64,000 bases of DNA, taken from Streptomyces sp. NBC_00525 (GTDB lineage: Bacteria; Actinomycetota; Actinomycetes; Streptomycetales; Streptomycetaceae). The notes under the pieces were generated by a model, which saw only the letters and a program-made list of their open reading frames with translations, was not told where the DNA came from and ran no database searches. The stretch spans positions 1,612,001 through 1,676,000 of the forward strand of contig NZ_CP107834.1 in NCBI RefSeq assembly GCF_036346595.1. The letters are read 5' to 3'. Below, in pieces: positions 43,868 through 53,226 of the stretch; position 1 is the first letter of the stretch; every line of letters starts with the position of its first letter. The position numbers and the translations under genes were made by a program.

Positions 43868-43879
43868 TGACAAATGTCA
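43868..43879. promoter_or_regulatory. candidate NarL-type operator of the ABC/two-component operon
   Basis: TGACAAATGTCA, an inverted repeat of TGACA around AA, lies 61 bp before the ABC ATPase start. It looks like the short palindromes bound by DesR/LiaR-type regulators, and the operon ends in such a regulator, so autoregulation is plausible. Confidence 0.5.
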
Positions 43880-43939
43880 TCGCGGACCGGGTACGCATGG
43901 ATCTGCCGCCGCACGATCACGCTCCGTAACGTCGTAGGC

Positions 43940-44920
43940 ATGAGGCAGACAAGGGACGACGGGGCCGCGGTGGTCTTCACCGGGGCGGTGAAGACGTTCG
44001 GCCGGGCCGGGCGGAGCGTACGGGCCGTGGACGGCATCGGGCTGCGGATCGGGCGCGGCGAAACCGTGGCGCTGCTCGGCCGCAACGGGGCGGGGAAGTC
44101 CTCGGCCATCTCGCTGCTGCTCGGCCTGAACGAGCCGGACGAGGGGACGGTACGAGTGCTGGGCCGCTCCCCGGAACAGGCGGTGCGGGCGGGCCTGGTG
44201 GGCGCCATGCTCCAGGAGGGCCGGCCCATCCCGAGGGTGACCGTGCGCGAACTGGTCTCCTTCGTCGCCTCGGCGTATCCGCACCCCATGCCGCTCGCGG
44301 AGGCGCTGGCCCTGGCCGGGGTGGCGGAGTACGCGGACCGGCGCATCGACAAGCTCTCGGGCGGCCAGACCCAGCGCGTTCGGTTCGCCGTCGCGCTGGC
44401 CGGGAACCCCGAGCTGATCGTGCTGGACGAGCCGACGGCCGCGCTCGACGTGGCGGGGCGGCGCGCGTTCTGGGAGTCGATGCGGGCCTATGCCCGGCGC
44501 GGCAACACCGTCCTGTTCTGCACGCACTACCTGGAGGAGGCCGACGAGAACGCCGACCGGATCGTCGTCATCGACCGGGGCCGGATCGTCGCGGACGGCA
44601 GCGGTGAGGAGGTCAGGGGCTCGGCCGGGCACAGCCAGGTGTCGTTCGACCTGGCGGGCGGGCCCACGGAGGGCCTGGACCGGCTGCCGGGTGTGGTGGC
44701 CGTCGAGGTGACCGGGGACCGGGCGCTGCTGCGCACCGACGACTCGGACGCGACGGTGGTGGAGCTGGCCCGGCGCGGTCTGGTGCGCGGGCTCCAGGTC
44801 TCCCCGGCCACGCTGGAGACCGCCTTCCTCGCGCTCACCACGCCCACCGGCACCGCGCCCGCCGGCACCACGCCCGTACCCGTGCCCGGCCTGCCCGGAG
44901 CGGCGAAGGAGACCGTCTGA
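43940..44920 (+). CDS. ABC-2 type exporter ATPase
   Basis: A 326-residue ATPase. Walker A is GRNGAGKSS, the signature is LSGGQTQRV, Walker B is LIVLDEPTAALD and the switch His is in FCTHYLEE. The C-terminal 80 residues (VSPATLETAFLAL) match DrrA-like drug-export ATPases. ATG 43940 (MRQTRDDG) is preferred over upstream starts. The TGA overlaps the permease ATG (TGATG). Confidence 0.92.
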   Translation: MRQTRDDGAAVVFTGAVKTFGRAGRSVRAVDGIGLRIGRGETVALLGRNGAGKSSAISLLLGLNEPDEGTVRVLGRSPEQAVRAGLVGAMLQEGRPIPRVTVRELVSFVASAYPHPMPLAEALALAGVAEYADRRIDKLSGGQTQRVRFAVALAGNPELIVLDEPTAALDVAGRRAFWESMRAYARRGNTVLFCTHYLEEADENADRIVVIDRGRIVADGSGEEVRGSAGHSQVSFDLAGGPTEGLDRLPGVVAVEVTGDRALLRTDDSDATVVELARRGLVRGLQVSPATLETAFLALTTPTGTAPAGTTPVPVPGLPGAAKETV

Positions 44921-45642
44921 TGTTCCGTTACGTCCTGCTGGAAACGCGCCGGACCCTGCGCGACGCCGGATTCCTGATCTTCGGCACGGGCATGCCGGTG
45001 ATGATGTACCTGATCTTCACCAACATCGGCGCCGAGGGGAGCGCCGACGGCTGGCGGACCGCGTCGATGGTCGGCATGGCCGCGTACGGGGCGCTCGGCT
45101 CGGCCATGTCGATCGGTACGGGCGTCGCGTCCGACAAGTCCCTGGGCTGGCTCCAGCAGTTGAGGGTGACCCCGCTCGCGCCGTCGCACGCGGTGGTGGG
45201 CCGGGCGGTCAGCGGATCGGTGACGGTACTGCCGGTGATCCTGACCGTGCTGCTGGCCGGGGCCCTGGTCAACGGGGTGCGGGTGGCGGCCTGGCAGTGG
45301 GTGGTGCTGGTGCTGCTGCTGTGGATCGGCGCGCTGCCGTTCACGCTGCTCGGGCTGGGCAACGGCTACCGGCTGACCCCGCAGGGCACCGGAGTCGCCA
45401 ACGTGGCCTGCCTGATGGGCTTCGGGGTCGTCGGCGGGCTGTGGTTCCCGCTGGAGATGCTGCCCGGCCGGCTGCGCGCGGTCGGCCGGCTCACCCCGGC
45501 CAACCGGTTCGCCGACCTGGGCTGGGCGACGACGGGCGGGCACGCGCCGGGCGCGACGACGCTGGGCGTGCTCGCCGGGTGGCTCCTGCTGTTCGGGGCG
45601 TACGCGGTGATCTCGTACCGTCGGTCCGCCAGGACCGTGTGA
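44920..45642 (+). CDS. ABC-2 type exporter permease
   Basis: A 240-residue membrane protein with six predicted helices of the ABC-2/DrrB type (LLETRRTLRDAGFLIFGTGMP at the start, PLAPSHAVVGRAVSGS, then FPLEMLPG, the characteristic ABC-2 block). It forms the channel with the upstream ATPase and probably exports a drug or lipid. Stop lies 11 bp before the sensor kinase. Confidence 0.9.
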   Translation: MFRYVLLETRRTLRDAGFLIFGTGMPVMMYLIFTNIGAEGSADGWRTASMVGMAAYGALGSAMSIGTGVASDKSLGWLQQLRVTPLAPSHAVVGRAVSGSVTVLPVILTVLLAGALVNGVRVAAWQWVVLVLLLWIGALPFTLLGLGNGYRLTPQGTGVANVACLMGFGVVGGLWFPLEMLPGRLRAVGRLTPANRFADLGWATTGGHAPGATTLGVLAGWLLLFGAYAVISYRRSARTV

Positions 45643-45653
45643 CGGGAGCGAAG

Positions 45654-46928
45654 ATGCCACGGAACGGACAGCCCTCGCGCCGGGAACGCCGGGAACGCCG
45701 GGAACGCCGGGAACGCCGGGAACGCCGACGGTCGCGGAGGGAGTGCCGCAGGCCGGGACCGCCGACGCCGTACACGCTGCTGCCCTGGCTGCTGATGGGG
45801 CTGGGCTCGTTCTCCAACCTGTTCCAGGGCGAGACCCCCAGCCCGTGGATCGGCGGCCTGGGCCTGCTGGCCTTCAACGCGCTGTACATCTCGGTGGTGT
45901 TCCGGGGCTTCGTCAAGGAGAAGCGCGAGAGCCCGGTGACGTACGTGCTGCTCGGGGCGCTGGCGGTGGTCACCTTCGCGCTGGCGATCGGCTACGGCGA
46001 CAGCTGGCTGCTGTTCTTCCCGCTGCTGTCGCTGGCCGCCGGCACGGTCCTGCGCCATCGTTGGCTCATGGCCGCGCTGCTGGGGCTCGCCGCGGCGGCC
46101 TGTGCGATCGCGGTGTGGCGCGGGGACAGTGTGTCCCCGCCGTGGACGCTGGGGTACGGGACGTTCATCTCCGGGGCCGTGACGTCGGCGATCCTGCGGC
46201 TGGCGGAGACCGTGACGGAACTGCGCGCCACCCGGCAGGAGTTGGCGCGCACCGCCGTGGAGCGGGAGCGGCTGCGCTTCTCGCGGGATCTGCACGACCT
46301 GCTGGGCCACACGCTGTCGGTCGTCGTGGTGAAGTCGGAGGCGGCCCGCAGGCTCGCCCCGCGCGACCTGGACGCGGCGCTCTCCCAGGTCGCCGACATC
46401 GAGTCGGTGGGCCGTCAGGCGCTCACCGAGATCCGGGAGGCCGTCACCGGCTACCGCGAGGGCGGCCTCGCCACCGAGCTGGACCGGGCCAGGTCCGCGC
46501 TGACCGCCGCCGGTGTCGAGCCGGTCGTCCGGCGCTCCGGGCCGCCCCTCGCCCCGCAGACGGAGGCGCTGCTGGGCTGGGTGGTGCGGGAGGCCGTCAC
46601 CAATGTCGTGCGCCACTCGACGGCGACGCGCTGCGTGTTCGCGGTCGGCGGGTCCGCCGAGCGGGTACGGCTGACGGTGACCGACGACGGCCGGGGCCGC
46701 CCGGCCGGGCCCGCGCCAGCGCCGGGCATCGGCGGCACCGGGCTGAAGGGGCTGACCGAACGGCTGGCCGCGGCCGGCGGCTCCCTGGTGGCGGGGCCGG
46801 GCCCGGACGGCGGCTTCGTGGTCACCGCGGAACTCCCGGCGGACGCGGGCGCCGAGGCGGGCGGCGACGCGGCGGGCCCACCCGGCACCGGGGCCGGGGC
46901 GGACGGCTCGCCTACCCTGGGCCGGTGA
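45654..46928 (+). CDS. NarL-family sensor histidine kinase
   Basis: A 424-residue membrane kinase. After an Arg-rich N-terminus come about four to five helices with short loops, as in DesK/LiaS-type intramembrane sensors. The HisKA_3 box is RLRFSRDLHDLLGHTLSVVV with phospho-His in DLHDLLGH, and the ATPase has VTDDGRGRPAGP and GIGGTGLKGL. Five 9-bp repeats encode (RRE)5 near the start. GGGAG sets ATG 45654. The TGA overlaps the regulator GTG (GTGA). It likely senses the compound exported by the upstream ABC. Confidence 0.92.
   Translation: MPRNGQPSRRERRERRERRERRERRRSRRECRRPGPPTPYTLLPWLLMGLGSFSNLFQGETPSPWIGGLGLLAFNALYISVVFRGFVKEKRESPVTYVLLGALAVVTFALAIGYGDSWLLFFPLLSLAAGTVLRHRWLMAALLGLAAAACAIAVWRGDSVSPPWTLGYGTFISGAVTSAILRLAETVTELRATRQELARTAVERERLRFSRDLHDLLGHTLSVVVVKSEAARRLAPRDLDAALSQVADIESVGRQALTEIREAVTGYREGGLATELDRARSALTAAGVEPVVRRSGPPLAPQTEALLGWVVREAVTNVVRHSTATRCVFAVGGSAERVRLTVTDDGRGRPAGPAPAPGIGGTGLKGLTERLAAAGGSLVAGPGPDGGFVVTAELPADAGAEAGGDAAGPPGTGAGADGSPTLGR
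45681..45725 (+). repeat. 9-bp tandem repeat (x5) in the sensor kinase gene
   Basis: Five perfect copies of CGGGAACGC encode an Arg-Arg-Glu block in the kinase N-terminus. The unit is a multiple of three, so copy changes keep the frame. Confidence 0.9.
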
Positions 46929-47569
46929 ACGAAATGCCTGATGAAGGGCGCCCCCCGGCCCCGTCCATCCGCGTCCTGCTCGCCGAGGACCAGGGGATGA
47001 TGCGCGGCGCGCTCGCCCTGCTGCTCGGTCTGGAGCCGGACATCGAGGTGGTGGCGCAGGTCGGCGCGGGTGACGAGATCGTGGCGGCGGCGCTGGCGTC
47101 CCGTCCCGATGTCGCGCTGCTGGACATCGAGTTGCCGGGCCGCAGCGGCCTGGACGCGGCGGCCGACCTGCGCGAGGAGGTCCCGGACTGCCGGGTGCTG
47201 ATCCTGACCACGTTCGGCCGGCCGGGCTATCTGCGCCGGGCGATGGAGGCGGGGGCCGCGGGCTTCCTGGTGAAGGACGGCCCGGTCGAGGAGCTGGCGG
47301 CGGCGATCCGCCGGGTGCTGGCCGGGGAGACGGTCGTCGATCCGGCGCTGGCCGCCGCCGCGCTCAGTTCCGGGCCCAGCCCGCTGACGGCGCGTGAGCG
47401 GGACGTGCTGGTCGCCTCGGTGGACGGGGCGACGGTCGCCGACATCGCGGCCAAACTGCATCTGTCGGAGTCGACGGTGCGCAACTATCTGTCGTCGGCG
47501 ATCGGCAGGACGGGCACCCGCAACCGCATGGAGGCGGTCCGCGCGGCCCGGCAGCAGGGCTGGCTCTGA
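46925..47569 (+). CDS. NarL/FixJ-family response regulator
   Basis: A 214-residue regulator. The receiver has acidic AEDQ, phosphorylatable Asp in ALLDIELPG, Thr in ILTTFG and Lys in VKDGP; the C-terminal LuxR helix-turn-helix is LTARERDVLVASVDGATVAD and then KLHLSESTVRNYLSS. GTG 46925 overlaps the kinase stop (GTGA). It is cognate to the kinase; a target may be the TGACAAATGTCA site in front of the operon. Confidence 0.94.
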   Translation: MNEMPDEGRPPAPSIRVLLAEDQGMMRGALALLLGLEPDIEVVAQVGAGDEIVAAALASRPDVALLDIELPGRSGLDAAADLREEVPDCRVLILTTFGRPGYLRRAMEAGAAGFLVKDGPVEELAAAIRRVLAGETVVDPALAAAALSSGPSPLTARERDVLVASVDGATVADIAAKLHLSESTVRNYLSSAIGRTGTRNRMEAVRAARQQGWL

Positions 47570-47634
47570 CCGCCCGTACGACCCACAGTCAGTCAGTCCG
47601 TCCGTACCGTGACATCTCGGGGGCTTGGTACGTC

Positions 47635-49077
47635 ATGTCTTCTTCCGGCTCCGCGCCCCGGCGCGCCGCTCCGCTCTGGCTCGTACCGGCGCTCTGGACG
47701 CTGGCCCTCGGGCTCTGGGGGCTCTCGCGGCAGGGCAGCTTATGGCGGGACGAGGCCGCGACCTGGCAGGTGGCGCTGCGGTCCACCGCCGACATACGAA
47801 CCCTGCTGGGCCAGGTGGACGCGGTGCACGGGCTGTACTACCTGCTGATGCACGGCCTGTTCGACTGGTTCGGGCCGACGACCACGACGCTGCGGCTGCC
47901 GTCCGTGCTGGCCATGGCGGTGGCGGCGGCGTGTGTGGCGGCCGTCGGCGAGCGGCTGGCCGGGCGCTGGGCGGGGCTGGGCGGCGGCATGGTCCTCGGG
48001 CTGTTGCCGGCGGTGCAGTTCTACCTCCAGGAGGGCCGCCCGTACGCGCTGGTCGCGGCGGGGGCCGGGGTCGCGACGCTGCTCCTGGTAACGCTGGTCC
48101 AGGGGAACGGCGGCTGGGGGCGCTGGGCGGCGTACGCGGGCGCGGTCCTGTTCGGCGCGCTGCTGAACTGGTTCTCGCTGCTCGTCCTGCCCGCGCATCT
48201 GGCGACGCTGGTGTGGAGCGGGGCGGGGCGGCGGGTGGCAGGGCGCTGGGCGGTGGCGTCGGCGGGCGCGGTGGCGGGTGCGCTGCCGCTGGTCCTGTTC
48301 ACGGCGGGCCAGGCCGGGCAGGTGTCCTGGATACCGCCGCTGACCTGGCACATGCTGATCGGCCCCGGTGTGCTGCTGACGCTCGGCGCTCTCGCGGCCC
48401 TGGCCGACCGGCCGGGTGCGGGGCGGCTCTCGGTGGCCTCGGTGGGGCTGCCGCTGCTGGCGGTTCCGCAGCTGGGCCTGGTCGCCGTCTCGCTGGGCAA
48501 GCCGCTGTTCCTGGACCGCTATGTGCTGTTCAGCATGCTGGGCCTGGCGCTGCTGGCGGGAGGTGTGTGCGCCGCGGCGGTGCGGGTGGCGGCGCCCCGG
48601 TTCCCGGCGGCGTCGCGGTGGCTCGTACCGGCGCTGCTGGTGTGCGTGGTGGCGGCGCTGCTGCCGCAGTCGCTGGCCAAGCGGTCGCCGTCGAGCCGGG
48701 TGGACGACGTGCTGGCCATGGCGGCGGACGTGCGGCGGCTGAAGGAGCCGGGGACGGCGGTGGTGTTCCTGCCGAGCGCCCGGCGCGACGCCAGTCAGGT
48801 GTCGCCGGAGGCGTTCACCGGTCTGCGGGACATAGCGCTGGTGCGGGGTCCGCTCGCGTCCGGGACGCTGAGCGGGGTGGAGGCCGCTCCGGACCGGATA
48901 CGGGAGGCGATGCTGGCGGAGCGGCGGATACTGCTGGTGACGGACGCGCCGGAGGCGGCCCGCACCGAGCACGCGCGGCGCGAGCGGGTGAAGGCCGCGG
49001 TGCTGAGGGAGCACTTCGGCATCGTCGCGGACGAGCGGGTACGGGGGCGCAGGGTGACGCTGTACGAACGGAAGTGA
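47635..49077 (+). CDS. membrane GT39-type glycosyltransferase
   Basis: A 480-residue polytopic protein with about ten helices. The GT39/PMT-like motif is SLWRDEAATW (acidic pair in the first outer loop) and YYLLMHGLFDWFG follows in helix 2. Family members transfer mannose or arabinose from polyprenyl-phosphate sugars to proteins or glycans. ATG 47635 begins MSSSGSAPRRAAPL. No other cell-wall glycosylation gene is adjacent. Substrate unknown. Confidence 0.8.
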   Translation: MSSSGSAPRRAAPLWLVPALWTLALGLWGLSRQGSLWRDEAATWQVALRSTADIRTLLGQVDAVHGLYYLLMHGLFDWFGPTTTTLRLPSVLAMAVAAACVAAVGERLAGRWAGLGGGMVLGLLPAVQFYLQEGRPYALVAAGAGVATLLLVTLVQGNGGWGRWAAYAGAVLFGALLNWFSLLVLPAHLATLVWSGAGRRVAGRWAVASAGAVAGALPLVLFTAGQAGQVSWIPPLTWHMLIGPGVLLTLGALAALADRPGAGRLSVASVGLPLLAVPQLGLVAVSLGKPLFLDRYVLFSMLGLALLAGGVCAAAVRVAAPRFPAASRWLVPALLVCVVAALLPQSLAKRSPSSRVDDVLAMAADVRRLKEPGTAVVFLPSARRDASQVSPEAFTGLRDIALVRGPLASGTLSGVEAAPDRIREAMLAERRILLVTDAPEAARTEHARRERVKAAVLREHFGIVADERVRGRRVTLYERK

Positions 49078-49198
49078 ACGGGCCCGGCGCCCCCGAACGG
49101 CGCCCGGCCCTCGGCCCGGCCCCGCAGCCCCGGCCCCGCAGCCCCGGCCCCCTGGCCCGGCTCCGTAGCCCGGCCGCGCCGCCCCGGCACCCCGCCGC

Positions 49199-50644
49199 TC
49201 AGGCCCGTACCGTCCGTTCCCGGGCCGGGCGGTGGCGCGGGAGCCAGAGCAGCATCAGCAGCAGCCCGGCCAGCAGGACGCAGCCCGCGGTGCGGAAGGC
49301 CAGCGCGTAGCCGGCGGTCAGCGCGGCCGGGTCCGTCGCGTCGCCGGTGCGGGCCGCGGCGACCGTGGAGAGCACCGCCAGGCCCAGCGCGCCGCCCATC
49401 GTCCGCGAGGTGTTGACCAAGCCCGAGACGAGGCCGGCCTCCCCCGGCGCCGCGCCCGACGTGGCCAGCGAGGCGAGCGGGGTGGAGGCGAGCCCGGCCC
49501 CGGCCATCATCAGCACACCGGGCAGGCAGACCGCGGTGAGGAAGGAGCCGTGCGCGGTCATCGTGGACTGCCAGCCGAAGCCCGCGGCGGCGACGGCGGT
49601 GCCCAGGAGCGCGAGGTTCTTCGCGCCGACGCGGGCCATCAGCCGGGGCGCGGCCTTGGAGCCGGCGACGACGGCCAGCGAGGACGGCATCAGGGCGAGC
49701 CCGGCCGCCAGCGCGCTGTAGCCCAGGATGTTCTGCGCGTACACCGTCATGAAGTACCACATGGCGAACGTGGCGGAGCCCATGACGAGCATGGCGACGT
49801 TCGCCGAGGCCACCGCCCGTGCCCCGAGCACCCGCAGCGGCATCAGGGGGCTCGCGGTGCGGGCCTCCACGAGGGTGAACAGGGCGAGCAGGACGGGTCC
49901 GCCGACCAGCGGGACCAGGGTCGCGGCGGCCGTCCACCCCACCGCCTCGGTCTGCACGATGCCGTACGCGGTTGCGGCGAGGCCCGCCGTGACGAGGACG
50001 GCGCCCAGCAGGTCGACGCGGCTGCGGCCCGCCGCGCGGCCCTCGGCGAGCCACAGCACGGCGCCGATCAGCACCAGCACCCCGATGGGCACGTTGATCA
50101 GCAGCACCCAGCGCCAGGACAGCGCGTCGGTGAGCACCCCGCCGACCAGTCCGCCGGCCGCGCCGCCGCCCGCGCCGACCGCCATCCAGGTGCCGATGGC
50201 CCGGGCGCGGGCGGGGCCCTCGGGGACGGCGGCGGTGAGCAGGGTGAGGGTGGCCGGGGCGAGGACGGCGGCGCCGAGGCCCTGCGCGGCGCGGGCGGCC
50301 AGCAGCTGCCAGCCCTCCTGGGCGAGCCCGCCGGCCAGCGAGGCGGCGGTGAACAGGCCGAGGCCGACGAGGAACATCAGCTTGCGGCCGTAGAGGTCGG
50401 CGGCCCGCCCGCCCAGCAGCATGAACCCGGCGAAGGCGATGGAGTACGCGTTGAGGACCCATTGCAGGCCGGTGGTGCTCAGCCCGAGGTCGGCGCGCAT
50501 GGACGGGAGGGCGACGTTGACGACGGACACGTCGAGCACCACGAGGAACTGCCCGACGCATGCGGCGAGGACCACCGCCCAGGTGCGGGTCCCGGAGCGT
50601 TCGGTGGGCGGTGCGGGGGTGGTGACGTCAACCATGGGTGTCAT
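49199..50644 (-). CDS. DHA2-family (EmrB/QacA-like) MFS multidrug exporter
   Basis: A 481-residue 14-helix exporter. The DHA2 start is CVGQFLVVLDVSVVNVALPS, and loop 2-3 is GGRAADLYGRKLMFLVG. ATG 50644 (MTPMVDV) or ATG 50635 (MVDV) could start it; neither has a clear ribosome site. It is divergent from another MFS gene, with a long inverted repeat between them. It is probably an antibiotic or antiseptic exporter. Confidence 0.9.
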   Translation of the reverse strand: MTPMVDVTTPAPPTERSGTRTWAVVLAACVGQFLVVLDVSVVNVALPSMRADLGLSTTGLQWVLNAYSIAFAGFMLLGGRAADLYGRKLMFLVGLGLFTAASLAGGLAQEGWQLLAARAAQGLGAAVLAPATLTLLTAAVPEGPARARAIGTWMAVGAGGGAAGGLVGGVLTDALSWRWVLLINVPIGVLVLIGAVLWLAEGRAAGRSRVDLLGAVLVTAGLAATAYGIVQTEAVGWTAAATLVPLVGGPVLLALFTLVEARTASPLMPLRVLGARAVASANVAMLVMGSATFAMWYFMTVYAQNILGYSALAAGLALMPSSLAVVAGSKAAPRLMARVGAKNLALLGTAVAAAGFGWQSTMTAHGSFLTAVCLPGVLMMAGAGLASTPLASLATSGAAPGEAGLVSGLVNTSRTMGGALGLAVLSTVAAARTGDATDPAALTAGYALAFRTAGCVLLAGLLLMLLWLPRHRPARERTVRA

Positions 50645-50659
50645 ACTCGCAGCCGCCGT

Positions 50660-50783
50660 GCACCCCGTACATCGGTTTCGGGTCCGGTCCCGCTCGGTCC
50701 GGCGGCGTAGGACCCGCACGCACACGCGGGTGCGGTGTGTGCGCCCGCGTGTGCGTGCGGCCGGTTCGCACCCCGTGCACCGG
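50660..50783. repeat. 17-bp perfect inverted repeat and flanking direct repeat between two MFS genes
   Basis: CCGCACGCACACGCGGG (50714-50730) and CCCGCGTGTGCGTGCGG (50744-50760) pair perfectly around 13 nt (TGCGGTGTGTGCG). A direct repeat, GCACCCCGTACATCGG (50660-50675) and GCACCCCGTGCACCGG (50768-50783), flanks it. The layout suggests a shared operator or transcript hairpin, not coding DNA. Confidence 0.75.
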
Positions 50784-50896
50784 AATACGCCGTAGCCGAA
50801 CAAGGTTCACCCTGCACAGACTTGGCGGTCGGCGCCGCCCGGCCCGGCCGCGCCACCGCCCGCACCACCCCTCACCGCCGCCCGGAGGCCGCCCGC

Positions 50897-52390
50897 ATGT
50901 TACCGACGCCGCACGGCCGGGGGATCGTCCCCGTGCTCGCCTTCGCGGGGATCACCGTCGCCGTGATGCAAACCCTGCTCGTCCCCGTCTTCAAGGACCT
51001 GCCCGCGCTGCTGCACACCTCCCCGTCCGACGCGACCTGGGTGATGACCGCCACGCTGCTCGCCGGGGCCGTCGCCACCCCGATCATGGGGCGGCTCGGA
51101 GACCTGTACGGCAAGCGCGGGATGCTGCTGGCCAGCCTCGGCGTCATGGTCGTCGGCTCCCTCATATGCGCCTTCACCGACGACCTCGTGATCATGATCA
51201 CGGGCCGCTCGCTCCAGGGCTTCGCCATGGGCGCGATCCCGCTGGGCATCGGCATCATGCGCGACGAGCTGCCGCGCGAGAGGCTGGGCTCGGCGATGGC
51301 GCTGATGAGTTCGTCCATCGGGGTCGGCGGCGGGCTCGCGCTGCCGGGCGCCGCGCTCGTCGCCCAGCACACCGACTGGCACGCCCTGTTCCTCGGCTCC
51401 GCCGGGCTCGGCGCGCTGGCCATGGCGCTGACCCTGTACGCGGTCCCGGAGAGCACGCTGCGCGCGCCCGGCCGCTTCGACCTCGTCGGCGCGCTCGGCC
51501 TCTCGCTGGGTCTGGTGCTCCTGCTGCTGCCCGTCACCAAGGGCGGCGACTGGGGCTGGGCCTCCCCCATCACGCTCGGGCTGCTCGCCGCCTCGCTGGT
51601 CGTCCTGGTGCTGTGGGGGCTGTTCGAGCTGCGCACCGAGGCGCCGCTGGTCGATCTGCGGACCACGGCCCGCCGCGAGGTGCTGCTGACCAACCTCGCG
51701 TCGATCATGATCGGCGTCGCCTTCTACGCCGTCTCCCTCGTCCTGCCCCAGCTGCTCCAGCTGCCGGCCTCCACCGGCTACGGCCTCGGCCGGTCGATGG
51801 TGGTCGCCGGGCTGTGCGTGGCCCCGCTGGGCCTGACGATGATGCTCGTCGCCCCGCTGTACGCGCGGATCTCCGCCCGCCGGGGCCCCAAGGTGTCGCT
51901 GATGCTCGGCCTGCTGGTGATCGCGATCGGTTACGGGGCCGGGCTCGGGCTGATGAGCGCCACCTGGCAGACCGTGCTGATCTCCGTCCTGCTCGGCGCC
52001 GGCATCGGGCTCGCCTACTCCTCGCTGCCCGCGCTGATCATCGGCGCCGTGGACGTCTCCGAGACCGGTGCCGCCAACGGTCTGAACACCCTGATGCGCT
52101 CCATCGGCACCTCGGTGTCCAGCGCGGTCATCGGCATGGTCCTGGCCCACACCTCGACCCGGATGGGCGCGGTCGAGGTGCCCACCATGAAGGGCTTCCG
52201 CATCTCGTTCCTCATCGCGACCTGCGCGGTGGTCGCCGGTCTCGTCCTCGCCTCGTTCCTGCCGTCCCGGCGCACGGCCACCGCGCCGGTCCTGCTCGCG
52301 AGCGCCGAGGGCGACGCGGCCGCCCGGCACACCGGCTTGCGCGACCGGGTGCCGGACGCGGCGGGGCGCCGGTCGCCGGGGCCGACGTAG
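50897..52390 (+). CDS. MFS exporter, DHA2-like
   Basis: A 497-residue exporter with about 14 helices, starting MLPTPHGRGIVPVLAFAGIT; loop 2-3 is GRLGDLYGKRGMLLASLG. GGAGG at 50884-50888 fixes ATG 50897. It differs from the divergent MFS gene in sequence, so the pair is not a recent duplication. The C-terminal 35 residues are cytoplasmic. Substrate unknown. Confidence 0.9.
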   Translation: MLPTPHGRGIVPVLAFAGITVAVMQTLLVPVFKDLPALLHTSPSDATWVMTATLLAGAVATPIMGRLGDLYGKRGMLLASLGVMVVGSLICAFTDDLVIMITGRSLQGFAMGAIPLGIGIMRDELPRERLGSAMALMSSSIGVGGGLALPGAALVAQHTDWHALFLGSAGLGALAMALTLYAVPESTLRAPGRFDLVGALGLSLGLVLLLLPVTKGGDWGWASPITLGLLAASLVVLVLWGLFELRTEAPLVDLRTTARREVLLTNLASIMIGVAFYAVSLVLPQLLQLPASTGYGLGRSMVVAGLCVAPLGLTMMLVAPLYARISARRGPKVSLMLGLLVIAIGYGAGLGLMSATWQTVLISVLLGAGIGLAYSSLPALIIGAVDVSETGAANGLNTLMRSIGTSVSSAVIGMVLAHTSTRMGAVEVPTMKGFRISFLIATCAVVAGLVLASFLPSRRTATAPVLLASAEGDAAARHTGLRDRVPDAAGRRSPGPT

Positions 52391-52507
52391 ACCCGATCGG
52401 GCGGCGGGCCCCGGCTCGTCCGCCCCGCCGGTGTGTCCGGCCGGGGCGTACGGCACGATGGCGCCGTCCCGCACGTCGTCGCAGCACCGCCCACCAGGAG
52501 GAACACC

Positions 52508-53152
52508 GTGGCCGCCGAGCCCGAGCCGGAGATTCTCGCCGCCTTCCAGGCCGCCAAGGGCTTCATGCCGGTGGTCGAGGGGCTCGCCCTGTACGAGGCC
52601 GCGACCGCGGCCGCCGCGCTCGGCCTGCCGCTGCTGGAGGTCGGCACCTACTGCGGGCGCTCCACGATCCTGATCGCCGACGCGGCGCGGGCGGCCGGGG
52701 TGACCGCGCTCACCGTGGACCACCACCGGGGCAGCGAGGAGCAGCAGCCCGGCTGGGAGTACCACGACCCGACCGTGGTGGACCCGGAGGTGGGCCGGAT
52801 GGACACCCTGCCCACCTTCCGCAGGACGCTGCACGCGGCGGGCCTGGAGGACCACGTGGTGGCGCTGGTGGGGCGGTCGCCGCAGGTGGCGGCGGTGTGG
52901 GCGGGCCCGCTCGGCTTCGTCTTCATCGACGGCGGCCACACCGACGAGCACGCGGCCGGCGACTACGAGGGCTGGGCGCCGCACGTCGTGGAGGGCGGGC
53001 TGCTGGTGATCCACGACGTGTTCCCGGACCCGGCGCACGGCGGCCAGGCCCCGTACCGGGTGTATCTGCGGGCGCTGGAGTCGGGGGCGTTCACGGAGGT
53101 CTCCGTCACGGACTCGCTGCGGGTGCTGCGCCGTACCGGTCCCGGCATCTGA
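52508..53152 (+). CDS. class I SAM-dependent methyltransferase-like protein
   Basis: A 214-residue Rossmann methyltransferase. Motif I is LLEVGTYCGRSTILIADAA, motif II has LTVDHHRGSE, and the acidic FVFIDGGHTDEHAAGDY is typical of the methyltransferase_24 family. GTG 52508 has AGGAGG 6 nt upstream. It follows the MFS gene by 117 bp. Substrate unknown. Confidence 0.88.
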   Translation: MAAEPEPEILAAFQAAKGFMPVVEGLALYEAATAAAALGLPLLEVGTYCGRSTILIADAARAAGVTALTVDHHRGSEEQQPGWEYHDPTVVDPEVGRMDTLPTFRRTLHAAGLEDHVVALVGRSPQVAAVWAGPLGFVFIDGGHTDEHAAGDYEGWAPHVVEGGLLVIHDVFPDPAHGGQAPYRVYLRALESGAFTEVSVTDSLRVLRRTGPGI

Positions 53153-53226
53153 GGGCCGCCGCCGTGCGCGGCGGCCGGTCCGCGGACGGCCCGGACAGCG
53201 GCGGGTCCGGCCGGTAGCATCGCCGG

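Noticed and set aside
49080..49198. CCCCGCAGCCCCGG repeats between the GT39 and MFS genes as a terminator
   Set aside because: The C/G tracts give only imperfect pairing with no clear stem-loop of 8 bp or more.
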